A stretch of DNA of 64,000 bases, from positions 1 through 64,000 of the forward strand of contig JAHBAS020000007.1 of the NCBI GenBank assembly GCA_018499965.2, given 5' to 3'. This DNA comes from Candidatus Uhrbacteria bacterium (GTDB taxonomy: Bacteria > Patescibacteriota > Patescibacteriia > 2-12-FULL-60-25). Below the pieces are notes generated by a model that was not told where the DNA came from, ran no database searches, and saw only the letters and a program-made list of their open reading frames with translations. The translations under genes were made by a program, and so were the position numbers. Below are positions 23,261 through 31,111 of this stretch, piece after piece. The stretch's first letter is position 1, and each line of letters starts with the position of its first letter.

Positions 23261-23848
23261 ATGTCGAAACGAGCGAATTGGTTAACGTATTACGCGAATA
23301 CTAAAAATCGGCCCCCGTCTGATCTTTTAGTGAAAGCTCTGGAATACGTGTCTCAAAAAGGGAGAGCGATTGATATCGGTGGCGGCGCATTGAAGGATTC
23401 CCGATATCTTCTCCAAGAAGGATTTGAGGTGATAAATATCGATAGTCAAAAATTGCCAGCGGATTTTACGCGGGATATTGATAAAGAGCGTTTCCAGCAC
23501 GTTGTCTCATCTTTTGAAAAGTACGTTTTTCCGAAAGAGGCGTACGATCTCGCATCGGCCATGTACGCATTGCCTTTTAACCGTCCAGAAACCTTCGATC
23601 GTGTTTTTGAGGACGTGAAGAAATCGCTGCGCGTTCAGGGGATTTTGTGCGGGAATTTTTTCGGAGATCGTGATAGCTGGGCGAATGATCCAAAGATGAC
23701 ATTCCACACTTTGGATCGGGCGAAAGCATCGCTTGCGGATTTAGAGGTTTTGTTTTTTAAGGAGCGGGAGTGGGGCGGTATGCTCGCCGATGGCGTGACG
23801 AAAAAGCATTGGCACATCTTCGAATTCATCGCACGAAGACAAGAATAG
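23261..23848 (+). CDS. SAM-dependent class I methyltransferase
   Basis: 195 residues. The SAM-binding motif I is AIDIGGGALKDSRYLL (about 37-52), followed by acidic strand 2 end NIDSQKLP, with LASAMYALPF as motif IV and RVQGILCGNFFG as the post-motif. The general layout resembles TehB/small-molecule methyltransferases. It begins 12 bases after the preceding stop. Substrate not predictable. Confidence 0.85.
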   Translation: MSKRANWLTYYANTKNRPPSDLLVKALEYVSQKGRAIDIGGGALKDSRYLLQEGFEVINIDSQKLPADFTRDIDKERFQHVVSSFEKYVFPKEAYDLASAMYALPFNRPETFDRVFEDVKKSLRVQGILCGNFFGDRDSWANDPKMTFHTLDRAKASLADLEVLFFKEREWGGMLADGVTKKHWHIFEFIARRQE

Positions 23849-23854
23849 TTCGTT

Positions 23855-23888
23855 GAAAAGTGAAAGCGGCCATCAAGGGATGGCCGCT
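23855..23888 (-). terminator. Hairpin between convergent methyltransferase and NlpC/P60-like genes
   Basis: AGCGGCCATC pairs with GATGGCCGCT around AAGG; on the minus strand the tail is TTTCACTTTTC, so it probably ends the minus-strand gene. Confidence 0.65.
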
Positions 23889-24445
23889 CATGTGCGAGGC
23901 TTTGCGAGAAATACGGACTCTGCACCGAAATCCTTCATCATGTTGCGGAGTCTTGAGACTTCCAGTCCGCCACCAGCGCCGTACACCGAAAGGTAGAGAC
24001 CGAAACCGAGGTAGACCGCTGCGTGGTGGAAGAAATTCCCTTCACGATTCAGGAGGAAGACGATGTCTCCTTTTTTCAAACGCTTTGGGCAGGGAGATGT
24101 GCGCCAGTATGTTCGCCCGAGAAGTTTTTCGTGTTGCTTGATGCCACCCATGAGATTCGCGAACGCATAACAGTCGAAGCTCATATCCTGCTTAGCATGG
24201 TAAGACATGAGGAATCGAACGATGCCCTTGCGAATGCGCGGAGGAATATCAAGCGGGATCTTCTGTAACGCTGGTTTTTTCTGATACCTGAAGAATTTGA
24301 TCCGCCGAACATCCCCGAGATTCTCATGTGTATTCAGGAGAATAGCGGTTCTCTTTTTCTGGATGACCAGAGGGTAGATGCGAACCTTTTGATGATCCGC
24401 AGTGGGAATGGTTGAGAGAAAAGGACTGATCAAAATGGTGAACAT
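23888..24445 (-). CDS. NlpC/P60-like cysteine peptidase or amidase
   Basis: 185 residues from the ATG at 24445, which has GGAGG 6 bases upstream. The catalytic pattern of the papain-like NlpC/P60 superfamily is present: Cys in MSFDCYAFANLMGG, then His in FFHHAAVYLGFGLYLSVYG, preceded by the usual KKGDIVFLLN strand. The N-terminal 80 residues are basic with no clear signal peptide. Likely acts on peptidoglycan or a related amide; target unknown. Converges with the methyltransferase gene. Confidence 0.72.
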   Translation of the reverse strand: MFTILISPFLSTIPTADHQKVRIYPLVIQKKRTAILLNTHENLGDVRRIKFFRYQKKPALQKIPLDIPPRIRKGIVRFLMSYHAKQDMSFDCYAFANLMGGIKQHEKLLGRTYWRTSPCPKRLKKGDIVFLLNREGNFFHHAAVYLGFGLYLSVYGAGGGLEVSRLRNMMKDFGAESVFLAKPRT

Positions 24446-24554
24446 TGAAGACCTCCATCGTTGAACCTGAGGCCTTAGTATCATAAAATGCCGTGAAAAT
24501 CAAGACTTGGAGATCGGCGTTTACGGGTAACTCGTTTCCCTGTAGGCTTGGCAT

Positions 24555-25211
24555 ATGGAATTGGAATTTCTTTACGATCTCTCGAAGGATATCGAAAATT
24601 ACAAAAGGGCTTCGAAGTCGATCAATAATAAAATGCCGACGAAGATGCAATCTTTGTACATCGCTCAGTATGGCGATGCCTTTGAAGATCGAAAACTGGA
24701 AGCGTTTATCACGACCTATATTTCAGAACAAGGATTAATTATGCCCGCTGAAGCTGAGCGGATAAGGATGAGCTGGCGAGTCATCGAACAAGAGTTTTTA
24801 AAACGCGTTGAACAGATTTTTGGCATAACGTGTCCGTTGGATGTCGTGCGCGTATACCTCACGACGGATGGTCGTTGTTCGTATCATACCGAGCAGGGAT
24901 ATTTTTTCGTTTCCGTCACGAGACCATATCAAAACCGTACGATCATGCACGAATTATTTCATTTTTGGACATGGTGGGTTTTTCATGAAGAAGTTGAGAG
25001 TGGACGAATGACGAAAGAGCAGTATAACGACGTGAAAGAGTCGTTGACGGAACTGGTAAACGTGGAATGCAGTGATTTATTAGGTGATGTCCATGATGAC
25101 GGGTATCCGCAACATCAAGAAATCCGGGCGGTGGTTAGAAAGACGTGGATAGAGACTAAGGATATAAAACGAGTTTTTGAGGTGGCTACGAAATTGGTGC
25201 TAAGCGCGTAA
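24555..25211 (+). CDS. Predicted zincin-type metalloprotease-like protein
   Basis: 218 residues. The motif HELFHFWTWW (about residue 135) fits the HExxH zinc-binding signature, with a downstream glutamate-rich helix (ESLTELVNVECSD) that may provide the third ligand. No signal peptide, so a cytoplasmic enzyme or an inactive relative. TAGGCT ends 6 bases before the ATG. The family is not one I can name. Confidence 0.65.
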   Translation: MELEFLYDLSKDIENYKRASKSINNKMPTKMQSLYIAQYGDAFEDRKLEAFITTYISEQGLIMPAEAERIRMSWRVIEQEFLKRVEQIFGITCPLDVVRVYLTTDGRCSYHTEQGYFFVSVTRPYQNRTIMHELFHFWTWWVFHEEVESGRMTKEQYNDVKESLTELVNVECSDLLGDVHDDGYPQHQEIRAVVRKTWIETKDIKRVFEVATKLVLSA

Positions 25212-25232
25212 AGAAGTCCATGTTTTTCATGT

Positions 25233-25433
25233 ATGTCCGACGGAACGCTTCGTAGTAGTATCTATCCTGGCTTGGCCGTGGTGATCGTGTTAAAAGAGGA
25301 TCAGAAAACCGGCAAAGGCACGCAAGGATTCGTCAAAGATATCCTCATGAATATCCCGGTTCATCCACGTGGCATCAAAGTCCGACTTGAAACCGGAGAA
25401 GTGGGGAGGGTGCAGTATATTTTGGGGTCGTAA
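25233..25433 (+). CDS. YwbE-family protein
   Basis: 66 residues, collinear with YwbE (DUF2196): IYPGLAVVIVLKEDQKTGK, GFVKDILMNIPVHPRGIKV and GEVGRVQYIL match family positions throughout. A small beta-barrel protein of unknown function widespread in bacteria. 21 bases after the metalloprotease-like gene and likely cotranscribed with it. Confidence 0.88.
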   Translation: MSDGTLRSSIYPGLAVVIVLKEDQKTGKGTQGFVKDILMNIPVHPRGIKVRLETGEVGRVQYILGS

Positions 25434-25442
25434 TTCGAATAT

Positions 25443-25496
25443 GTATACCATTGACACTTTGGTATACAAGTGTATACTTATGATAATAAGGTATAC
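25443..25496 (+). promoter_or_regulatory. Promoter with four GTATAC operator copies
   Basis: TTGACA (25451-25456), 16 bases, TATACT (25473-25478). GTATAC occurs at 25443, 25462, 25472 and 25491; two copies frame the spacer and one lies past the expected start site. This is the layout of an autorepressed toxin-antitoxin promoter. Confidence 0.7.
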
Positions 25497-25502
25497 ATCT
25501 CT

Positions 25503-25772
25503 ATGAGGAATATGGCTAAAGAAAAGCAATTTTTGACCGTTATTGAGGCCGCGAAAGCCATGGGGGTGACGCGTGCTGCAATTTATAAGAAGATGAAAAA
25601 TGGGCAAATTCCGTTTGAGAAAGTTTACGGCCACTTTTTGATTCCTGCAGAAGGGGTTGAAGGGGGTGCTATGAGAGGCCTTACAGAGGAAGGAAAGGCG
25701 GAAATTGATCAAGGGGTCGCTAAGGCGATGAAAGAATATGGCGAGACATTGAAGCTTCTTGGGAAAGAATAG
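25503..25772 (+). CDS. Antitoxin with excisionase-type helix-turn-helix
   Basis: 89 residues. An in-frame GTG at 25470 lies inside the promoter, so an ATG at 25503 (or 25512) is the real start. Residues 9-40 form a MerR/excisionase-like helix-turn-helix (TVIEAAKAMGVTRAAIYKKM) that would read the GTATAC operator; the C-terminal half is helical and should bind the toxin. The Doc-type toxin starts one base after the stop. Together they form a type II toxin-antitoxin pair. Confidence 0.8.
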   Translation: MRNMAKEKQFLTVIEAAKAMGVTRAAIYKKMKNGQIPFEKVYGHFLIPAEGVEGGAMRGLTEEGKAEIDQGVAKAMKEYGETLKLLGKE

Positions 25773-25773
25773 T

Positions 25774-26232
25774 ATGTTGCATACGATCGTGTCTTTGAGC
25801 ATTCAGGATATTCAATATCTTGCACATTCGTTTGCGAGGCGAATGATGGAATGGGGTGAGCCTATTCCGGATTTTGAAACACGATATCCGAATATTTTGG
25901 AATCATGCATCAACACGCCTTTTCAGAAATTCAATAAAAAGTTTCTCTATAAAGGCCTTGAAGAAAAGGCGGCCATTTTGTTTTACCTCCTGATCAAGAA
26001 TCATCCTTTCCAGAACGGAAATAAACGCATTGCCGTTATGTCGCTTCTTGTTTTTCTCCACGTGAATAAGAAATGGCTCATCACGGAGCCGAATGGACTC
26101 TATCGTTTTGCCGTGTGGGTCGCGCAAAGTCCTACGGAAGTTCGTGATGAGGTTGTGATGGCGATTCGGAAATTCATTAAGAAGAACATCGTGAACATTG
26201 CTGATGTAAAAGGTTCACTCATCGTCACGTAA
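25774..26232 (+). CDS. Doc/Fic-family toxin (death-on-curing)
   Basis: 152 residues. The Fic core motif HPFQNGNKR is fully conserved (H-x-F-x-x-G/A-N-K-R of the Doc subfamily), within a compact helical fold. Doc proteins of this type phosphorylate EF-Tu in known cases; other Fic enzymes AMPylate. I start at the ATG at 25774; a TTG 15 bases earlier overlaps the antitoxin. It is coupled to the antitoxin and followed by a terminator. Confidence 0.85.
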   Translation: MLHTIVSLSIQDIQYLAHSFARRMMEWGEPIPDFETRYPNILESCINTPFQKFNKKFLYKGLEEKAAILFYLLIKNHPFQNGNKRIAVMSLLVFLHVNKKWLITEPNGLYRFAVWVAQSPTEVRDEVVMAIRKFIKKNIVNIADVKGSLIVT

Positions 26233-26251
26233 GATAGAGGAGATAAATTTT

Positions 26252-26285
26252 AAAACCCCGAAAGCACGTATGCTTTCGGGGTTTG
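26252..26285. terminator. Terminator of the toxin-antitoxin unit
   Basis: AAACCCCGAAAGCA pairs with TGCTTTCGGGGTTT around CGTA. It also lies downstream of the convergent gene at 26312. Confidence 0.88.
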
Positions 26286-26311
26286 AGATGGTCCTTTCTG
26301 AGTGAGGTGTC

Positions 26312-27214
26312 TTAGTAGCGAGGCGGAGCCTTCTTTCGAATCTCCATGAGTTCCGCGCGGCTCGTGCCGAGCTCCTTGAGCGATGTCTTCGCTCTTCGGA
26401 TATGTTTCCGTACCTCTGAGAGCCAGTAGAGCGACGGGCTCTCTCGAGCGATCCTGAGCGCTTCTTCCGCTCTTTGTTTGTGATACGCACTGGGATAGAC
26501 GAGCTCGCGAAGCTCAGCGTCAGACGTGCCGATATCTTCGAGGTTTTGATTGATGCATGCGAGAAATTGTCTGATATACCAAATATTGGTCGAAATGTAC
26601 CGATAATTAGTCGATTTTCCTCTCGTTTCTCTCAGTTCGTCCAGTAACGCTTTTGCTTTTCTGAGCGCTAGCGTATGCAATTTTGTCTCTGTCACGCCTA
26701 TCTCTTTACGCGGATATTTTTTCGGATCCCGCAGGAGATCTAAAATATTCGCCTCGCGCGAGTCTCTCTCATAGAACTCTCCTTTCTTGAAGGCGAGGAC
26801 GATCTTTTTCGCCTCCGTGATCCTATACGGTTTGCCATCCGTGAAGTCATCGAGTTCTTTCTTAGTTGTGCCGATGTGATGTGGTACGCAGTTGGCGAGA
26901 GCAAGGCATCTTCGTACATGCCAAGCGGCCATTTTAGTCTCTGCAGCATAGAGCATGCAGTATTTTCTGGCGCGTCCGAGATGTCGTTTCGCTTCTTGAA
27001 GGTATCCGTCTTCAATTCGATCTCGAAGTATTTTTTCGGAAAGTCCGATATCACGCCAGGTTGCATGGGCGCGAAGGAGGAGATAGCTCATACGCATGAT
27101 GGCATATGTGTGATCTACCTCATTGCGTCGAAAGGCATCGGCGAGTTTTTGTGCGCACTCGAGATACTTCGGGGCATGATAGCTTGGTTGTTGAAGGGGC
27201 GGTGCTTTTTCCAT
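26312..27214 (-). CDS. Helical-repeat protein with five IGTSxxEL motifs
   Basis: 300 residues, basic, all-helical. A motif of the form (D/E/H)IG(T/L/V)(S/T)xxxL recurs at residues 56, 114, 172, 228 and 282, that is every 54-58 residues, each time after a helix with paired Arg/Leu (for example HVRRCLALAN, YIRQFLACIN, HIRRAKTSLK). This looks like a tandem helical repeat of about 57 residues not matching TPR or HEAT patterns I know. AAGGAGG lies 5 bases before the ATG. Basic charge suggests nucleic-acid or protein scaffolding; function unknown. Confidence 0.75.
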   Translation of the reverse strand: MEKAPPLQQPSYHAPKYLECAQKLADAFRRNEVDHTYAIMRMSYLLLRAHATWRDIGLSEKILRDRIEDGYLQEAKRHLGRARKYCMLYAAETKMAAWHVRRCLALANCVPHHIGTTKKELDDFTDGKPYRITEAKKIVLAFKKGEFYERDSREANILDLLRDPKKYPRKEIGVTETKLHTLALRKAKALLDELRETRGKSTNYRYISTNIWYIRQFLACINQNLEDIGTSDAELRELVYPSAYHKQRAEEALRIARESPSLYWLSEVRKHIRRAKTSLKELGTSRAELMEIRKKAPPRY

Positions 27215-27306
27215 GAAAACCTCCTTATGTAGCTAGGGTTTTCATGCGAGTAAATCATAAAATGACAATACAGTAAACAGGTTAAAGTCTATTATTACGT
27301 TAAATA

Positions 27307-27345
27307 TTGCATTTTTATCAATTTTTTGTTAAACTTGTTAACAAA
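27307..27345 (+). promoter_or_regulatory. Promoter with overlapping operator palindrome
   Basis: TTGCAT (27307-27312), 17 bases, TAAACT (27330-27335). The palindrome TTTGTTAA-ACTTG-TTAACAAA (27325-27345) covers the -10 box and ends one base before the ATG at 27347, so binding there would block the gene itself. Confidence 0.65.
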
Positions 27346-27346
27346 T

Positions 27347-28090
27347 ATGGATCAAACCATTCTCCAATCCTTAATTGCCGTTGGGCTTTCTGAAAAAGAA
27401 GCCCGGGTTTTCATTGCCCTCTTAGGTCTTGGCGAAGGGACGGCTAGCGCTATTGCGAAGAAAGCGGAAATTAAGCGTTCAATCGTTTATTTTACGCTGC
27501 AGAAACTCATTGAAAACGGCTATGCACAAGAAATCGGCAATCAAAAGGTGAAACGATATGTCGCGGTTCCGGCTATGAGGTTGCTTCAGCATGTCCAAGC
27601 GAATGTGGAGAATTTGCGCATGATGATTCCCTTGTTGAACGCTATGCAGCGGGGACGGGAAGACCAGCCTCGCATCGAATTGTTTGAGGGGAAAGAGGCG
27701 ATCCTCCCGGTCTATCGTTCGATGGAATTTGCGCAGCAGTCGTTATATTTCACGTGTTGGGAAAAAGTGAAATGTGCCTTTCCGGAAGAGGTTCGTCGCT
27801 GGTCGGTGAATGCGGCAAGCGTTCGGAATCCGAACAAGGTAAAAAACATCATCGTCGACGATAAGGCTGGTCGTGAAATGGCAAAAGCCGTAGGAGGGAA
27901 TCCGAAGCAGGAGTTCCGCGTTTTACCGAAAGATCTTTCCTACTGTATGAATATCGGCATCGCCGATACCACCGTCGCGATCACCAACTTCGATCCGCTT
28001 TTCGTGGTTGTGATTCGTTCGAAGGCGATTGCGGAAGGCGTTGCCGCGCTATTTGATCTCGCATGGCAGTCGGCAAAACCACTGCGATGA
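27347..28090 (+). CDS. TrmB-type transcriptional regulator
   Basis: 247 residues. The N-terminal winged helix-turn-helix (LIAVGLSEKEARVFIALLGL, TASAIAKKAEIKRSIVYFTL) is typical of TrmB/SpoIIIJ-linked regulators; the C-terminal half resembles the phospholipase-D-like effector domain of the family (FEGKEAILPVYRSM, IADTTVAITNFDP). The in-frame TTG codons upstream lie within the operator palindrome, so the ATG at 27347 is used. Likely autorepressor; ligand unknown. Confidence 0.82.
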   Translation: MDQTILQSLIAVGLSEKEARVFIALLGLGEGTASAIAKKAEIKRSIVYFTLQKLIENGYAQEIGNQKVKRYVAVPAMRLLQHVQANVENLRMMIPLLNAMQRGREDQPRIELFEGKEAILPVYRSMEFAQQSLYFTCWEKVKCAFPEEVRRWSVNAASVRNPNKVKNIIVDDKAGREMAKAVGGNPKQEFRVLPKDLSYCMNIGIADTTVAITNFDPLFVVVIRSKAIAEGVAALFDLAWQSAKPLR

Positions 28091-28097
28091 CGTTGAT

Positions 28098-28763
28098 CTA
28101 TTTTATTTTCTCAATCATCTCCACCGCTTCATCGATCTGTTTCGCGAGATCATCTCGCGACGTATCAAATGTATAGAGGAACGGAAAATCAAGGTGTTCG
28201 TGCAATGGTTTTCGACGCAGGTAGTTCGCGATCGCATGATCGGCATCACGAAGGATCGGATGATGCTCTGCATTGTCTGATGGCTGATGTCGGATACGAA
28301 GCCTTTCGAGGATAAGCGGTTCTGGCGCTTGGATGTGTATCCAAATGATTCGTATATCAGGATGCCCTTCTGTATTCGCTCGAACGAGATCTTTTCCATT
28401 ACCTGCACAATCGGAATCTATGCCAATGCTATATCCGAGATCGATATATTTTTTAGCGAGGGAATCCGCGATCTCCAGGGTTCGAAGGAGATTGTAGCCT
28501 TTGAGTTGCAATTGCCTGCGAATCTCATCTCCGGAAATACGAACGAGTCCGAGTCGCGCGCTGAGGAGTTTGATGACCGTCGTCTTTCCGGATCCAACGA
28601 GTCCAACCGGACAGAGGATGATTTGCGGTTGATGTTTTTGAGTGGGGAGGACGATCGTCTCTTCCATCCCTTTTACGATTTCTTCAAACGTTTCATCCGT
28701 AAGTTCTGCGCCCTTGGCGGATTCTTGTTTTGCTTTTTGGACGGCTTCAAATTCGTGTGACAT
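28098..28763 (-). CDS. P-loop kinase-like ATPase
   Basis: 221 residues. Walker A GLVGSGKTT (54-62) near the N-terminus, RISGDEIRRQ and DSDCAGNG as the lid/acceptor region typical of small AAA_33/gluconate-kinase-like enzymes, and ERLRIRHQPS with further basic residues that contact phosphate. A charged helical extension precedes the domain. Small-molecule or RNA-end kinase is possible; the substrate is not predictable. Convergent with the TrmB-type gene. Confidence 0.78.
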   Translation of the reverse strand: MSHEFEAVQKAKQESAKGAELTDETFEEIVKGMEETIVLPTQKHQPQIILCPVGLVGSGKTTVIKLLSARLGLVRISGDEIRRQLQLKGYNLLRTLEIADSLAKKYIDLGYSIGIDSDCAGNGKDLVRANTEGHPDIRIIWIHIQAPEPLILERLRIRHQPSDNAEHHPILRDADHAIANYLRRKPLHEHLDFPFLYTFDTSRDDLAKQIDEAVEMIEKIK

Positions 28764-28769
28764 ACGAGG

Positions 28770-28798
28770 ATGGTAAAATGGAATAGGGTAGAAAACAA
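28770..28798 (-). promoter_or_regulatory. Promoter of the P-loop kinase gene
   Basis: Minus strand TTGTTT (28798-28793), 17 bases, TACCAT (28775-28770), then 6 bases to the ATG: leaderless arrangement. Confidence 0.55.
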
Positions 28799-28860
28799 GA
28801 TGTCGTGTACGATTGACAGAGTGCTTGTTTTCTGTTTACCTATACGTCCACGGAGGAAGC

Positions 28861-29151
28861 ATGAACGCCAGACAATCTGATTTTGAACCTCTTCCAAAAG
28901 TACCTTCTATCGTTGAACTTCCCAGAACGCCATCTCAAGAATCCGTATTGCTCAGCGCTTTGCTCGACGACCCGCGGCTCGTGACACTCGGTCGTGTACG
29001 ACAAATTCTCACGTCTCAAGGTCCTATCGACATGACGATTCGGCGAGGCAATGTTTTTGCGGATGAAGCGCAGGCGTATATAGAAATCGGGATCGCGCCT
29101 CCGAGTATGGATCGCGTCCCCCGGGATCGAAGAAGAAGTTCAACGAGCTAG
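28861..29151 (+). CDS. Small hypothetical protein (96 aa)
   Basis: GGAGG 5 bases before the ATG marks the start. Pro/Leu-rich N-terminus, then a helical stretch and a beta-like segment (PIDMTIRRGNVFADEAQAY), basic Arg/Ser tail. TTGACA lies about 45 bases upstream. Unknown function; divergent from the P-loop kinase gene. Confidence 0.6.
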   Translation: MNARQSDFEPLPKVPSIVELPRTPSQESVLLSALLDDPRLVTLGRVRQILTSQGPIDMTIRRGNVFADEAQAYIEIGIAPPSMDRVPRDRRRSSTS

Positions 29152-29172
29152 CGACGATCGTCGCAATGAATG

Positions 29173-29203
29173 AAACGGTCTTCCCTCTCCAGGAAGACCG
29201 TTT
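29173..29203. terminator. Hairpin between convergent genes at 29.2 kb
   Basis: AAACGGTCTTCC pairs with GGAAGACCGTTT around CTCTCCA. No long T-run on either side, so termination is less certain. Confidence 0.55.
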
Positions 29204-29206
29204 GTG

Positions 29207-31024
29207 CTATGCGGCGCGTGATTGCCTGTCTGATTGATTGAGAAGTTCTTGAATTCGTTCTTGATCTTCCGCACTGGGGGCCTCGAAGCTTTCTCTGGTC
29301 GGGAAATATTCCGCGAAGCGTTTTGTTGGCTGGCTCGTATCCTCGATGGCTTTGGTTTTCGGCTTTGGCTTTGCGAAGAGATTGAGGAATCGTTTTTTCG
29401 CCTCAAGAAGTTGGCGAGCATCGCTGCTCCATTCCGGAGGCAGGAATCCGATCCGTTGAAGCGTTGAGGCATTCGCCAATCCCACGAGATTCGGCGGCGG
29501 CCATCCGGCTTTCTTCGCTTCTTTTCGGAGCTTAGCTTCTTCTTTTTTGCGTGCCGCCTCTGCCGCCTCCCTCTCTTTCGTGTCGCGCTCCACTGCGATC
29601 CGTTCAAGGGCTTCGCGATCCTGCTCGCGTCTTGCTTTTCGTTCTGCCTGCGTGTGCGCTTTTTCTTCTCTGAGTTTTTGCCTCTCGGATTCCGAAAGCG
29701 TGACGTCCTGTTCTTGTTTTTGGATTTTCTGCTGAAGTCGCTCAAGCTCGATACGTCGCGCGTTTTCTTCTTCTTGCGCTCGTAATTTTGCAATTGCGGC
29801 GATCGCCTGGGCTTCCCGTTCGGCCTTTTCTTTCTCGCGTGCGCGATACTCTTCTCCAAGTCGCATGGCCGCTTCCTGCTTTTCTTGAAAATCCTTCTGT
29901 TCGGCGATCAGATCTTCTTCGGTTAATCCCAAAAGCGTCAGGAGGCGATGGCGTTCGGATGCGATCGTTTCCTGATCTTCTCCCTGATCGCTTTCTTCAA
30001 GCGAATCGATGAGCGGACGTAGCGTTTCAAAGGAATCCCGTCGATTCACGGGTGCGAGCGCAGGTCGACGGAGCGCAGCCTCGAAAGATTCTTTGACGGC
30101 TTCCGCTTCGAGGACAACGAGATGCGTTGATGATCCCTGAAGGTGTCGTTCGGCCTTTTCGAGAACGAGGGCTTGGCTTTTCTTTCCCTCTTTATGAACG
30201 CCTCGCTTAAATGTTTTGAGCTGAAAATCCAGGCGATCACCCGCGGCGGTGATTTGAACGTCGATGGATCCGCGATCCGAGCGGAGATCCTCGCGTGGCG
30301 TTCCATGGCTCACAGAAACGAGGTGTCCGGTATCAGCTGCGTGGATGAGGCGACGGATCAGGTAAATCTCTTCGAGCTCAAATCGTTTGCCCCAATCTTC
30401 CTCCGCGAGTCCCTCGATGATCTCTTTGAGCTGACGATCAAGTTCGGCGAGTTGTTCCTTGCGTTCCGCATCGTCTGGAATCCGTTCCGCAAGTCGAATG
30501 CGCAAATCATTGATAAGCACCTCAATATCCGACCTTTTAAGAGAGATGTTTTCGCTGAGCGCGAATGTGGGTTCTGCGTGGAGTTTTAGGAGGCTTTCAT
30601 AATGGCCAACGGCTTTCCGTTCTGCTTCGAGGATTTGTTCGCGGAACGGAAAGACTTCGAATTCATCCGCCACTTCTTGGCGCGTAAGCGTTTCGGATGG
30701 CTTTGGTTCGCGTTCCTGGTGTGCGGGCTGTCGGATCAGCGCGGCTTGCCATGCTCCGCCGTGATAGAAATTTGCTTTCTCGTGGAGTTCGATGCCTCTG
30801 ATGAAATGGAGGAGCGAACCAAGTTCATGCCGCTCTTGCTCAATCGTTCCGATGCGCTCATCTCGGCGAGCGTCGTCAATGCGTCGCTCGATGACGCTCG
30901 CCTCGATATCGCCGTAGATGAAGTCTCGTGCATATCGATTGAGTGTCTGATCGTACTGCGTATCCGGCGTATCGCTTTCATGATACGGACGGGCATTTCG
31001 GATGAATGATTCGCGCTCGGACAT
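29207..31024 (-). CDS. Large charged coiled-coil protein (605 aa)
   Basis: No named family. I start at 31024 because TATACT ends 6 bases upstream, a leaderless arrangement; an in-frame start 96 bases earlier lies beyond it. Residues about 1-330 are a mixed helical domain; residues about 300-330 contain beta-like segments (DVQITAAGDRLDFQLKTFKRG); about 370-520 is an E/K/R/A-rich coiled coil; the C-terminus has a Trp/Pro-rich linker (GWPPPNLVGLA). No signal or membrane segment. It is divergent from a secreted DUF5715-like protein gene. Confidence 0.75.
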   Translation of the reverse strand: MSERESFIRNARPYHESDTPDTQYDQTLNRYARDFIYGDIEASVIERRIDDARRDERIGTIEQERHELGSLLHFIRGIELHEKANFYHGGAWQAALIRQPAHQEREPKPSETLTRQEVADEFEVFPFREQILEAERKAVGHYESLLKLHAEPTFALSENISLKRSDIEVLINDLRIRLAERIPDDAERKEQLAELDRQLKEIIEGLAEEDWGKRFELEEIYLIRRLIHAADTGHLVSVSHGTPREDLRSDRGSIDVQITAAGDRLDFQLKTFKRGVHKEGKKSQALVLEKAERHLQGSSTHLVVLEAEAVKESFEAALRRPALAPVNRRDSFETLRPLIDSLEESDQGEDQETIASERHRLLTLLGLTEEDLIAEQKDFQEKQEAAMRLGEEYRAREKEKAEREAQAIAAIAKLRAQEEENARRIELERLQQKIQKQEQDVTLSESERQKLREEKAHTQAERKARREQDREALERIAVERDTKEREAAEAARKKEEAKLRKEAKKAGWPPPNLVGLANASTLQRIGFLPPEWSSDARQLLEAKKRFLNLFAKPKPKTKAIEDTSQPTKRFAEYFPTRESFEAPSAEDQERIQELLNQSDRQSRAA

Positions 31025-31111
31025 ATGATGAGTATAGACGTTTTGCGCCTTATCAGAAAGAGAGAAAGTACCGACTTTTCGGACGCTTCCATCTACGATA
31101 TGCTTTTTCAT

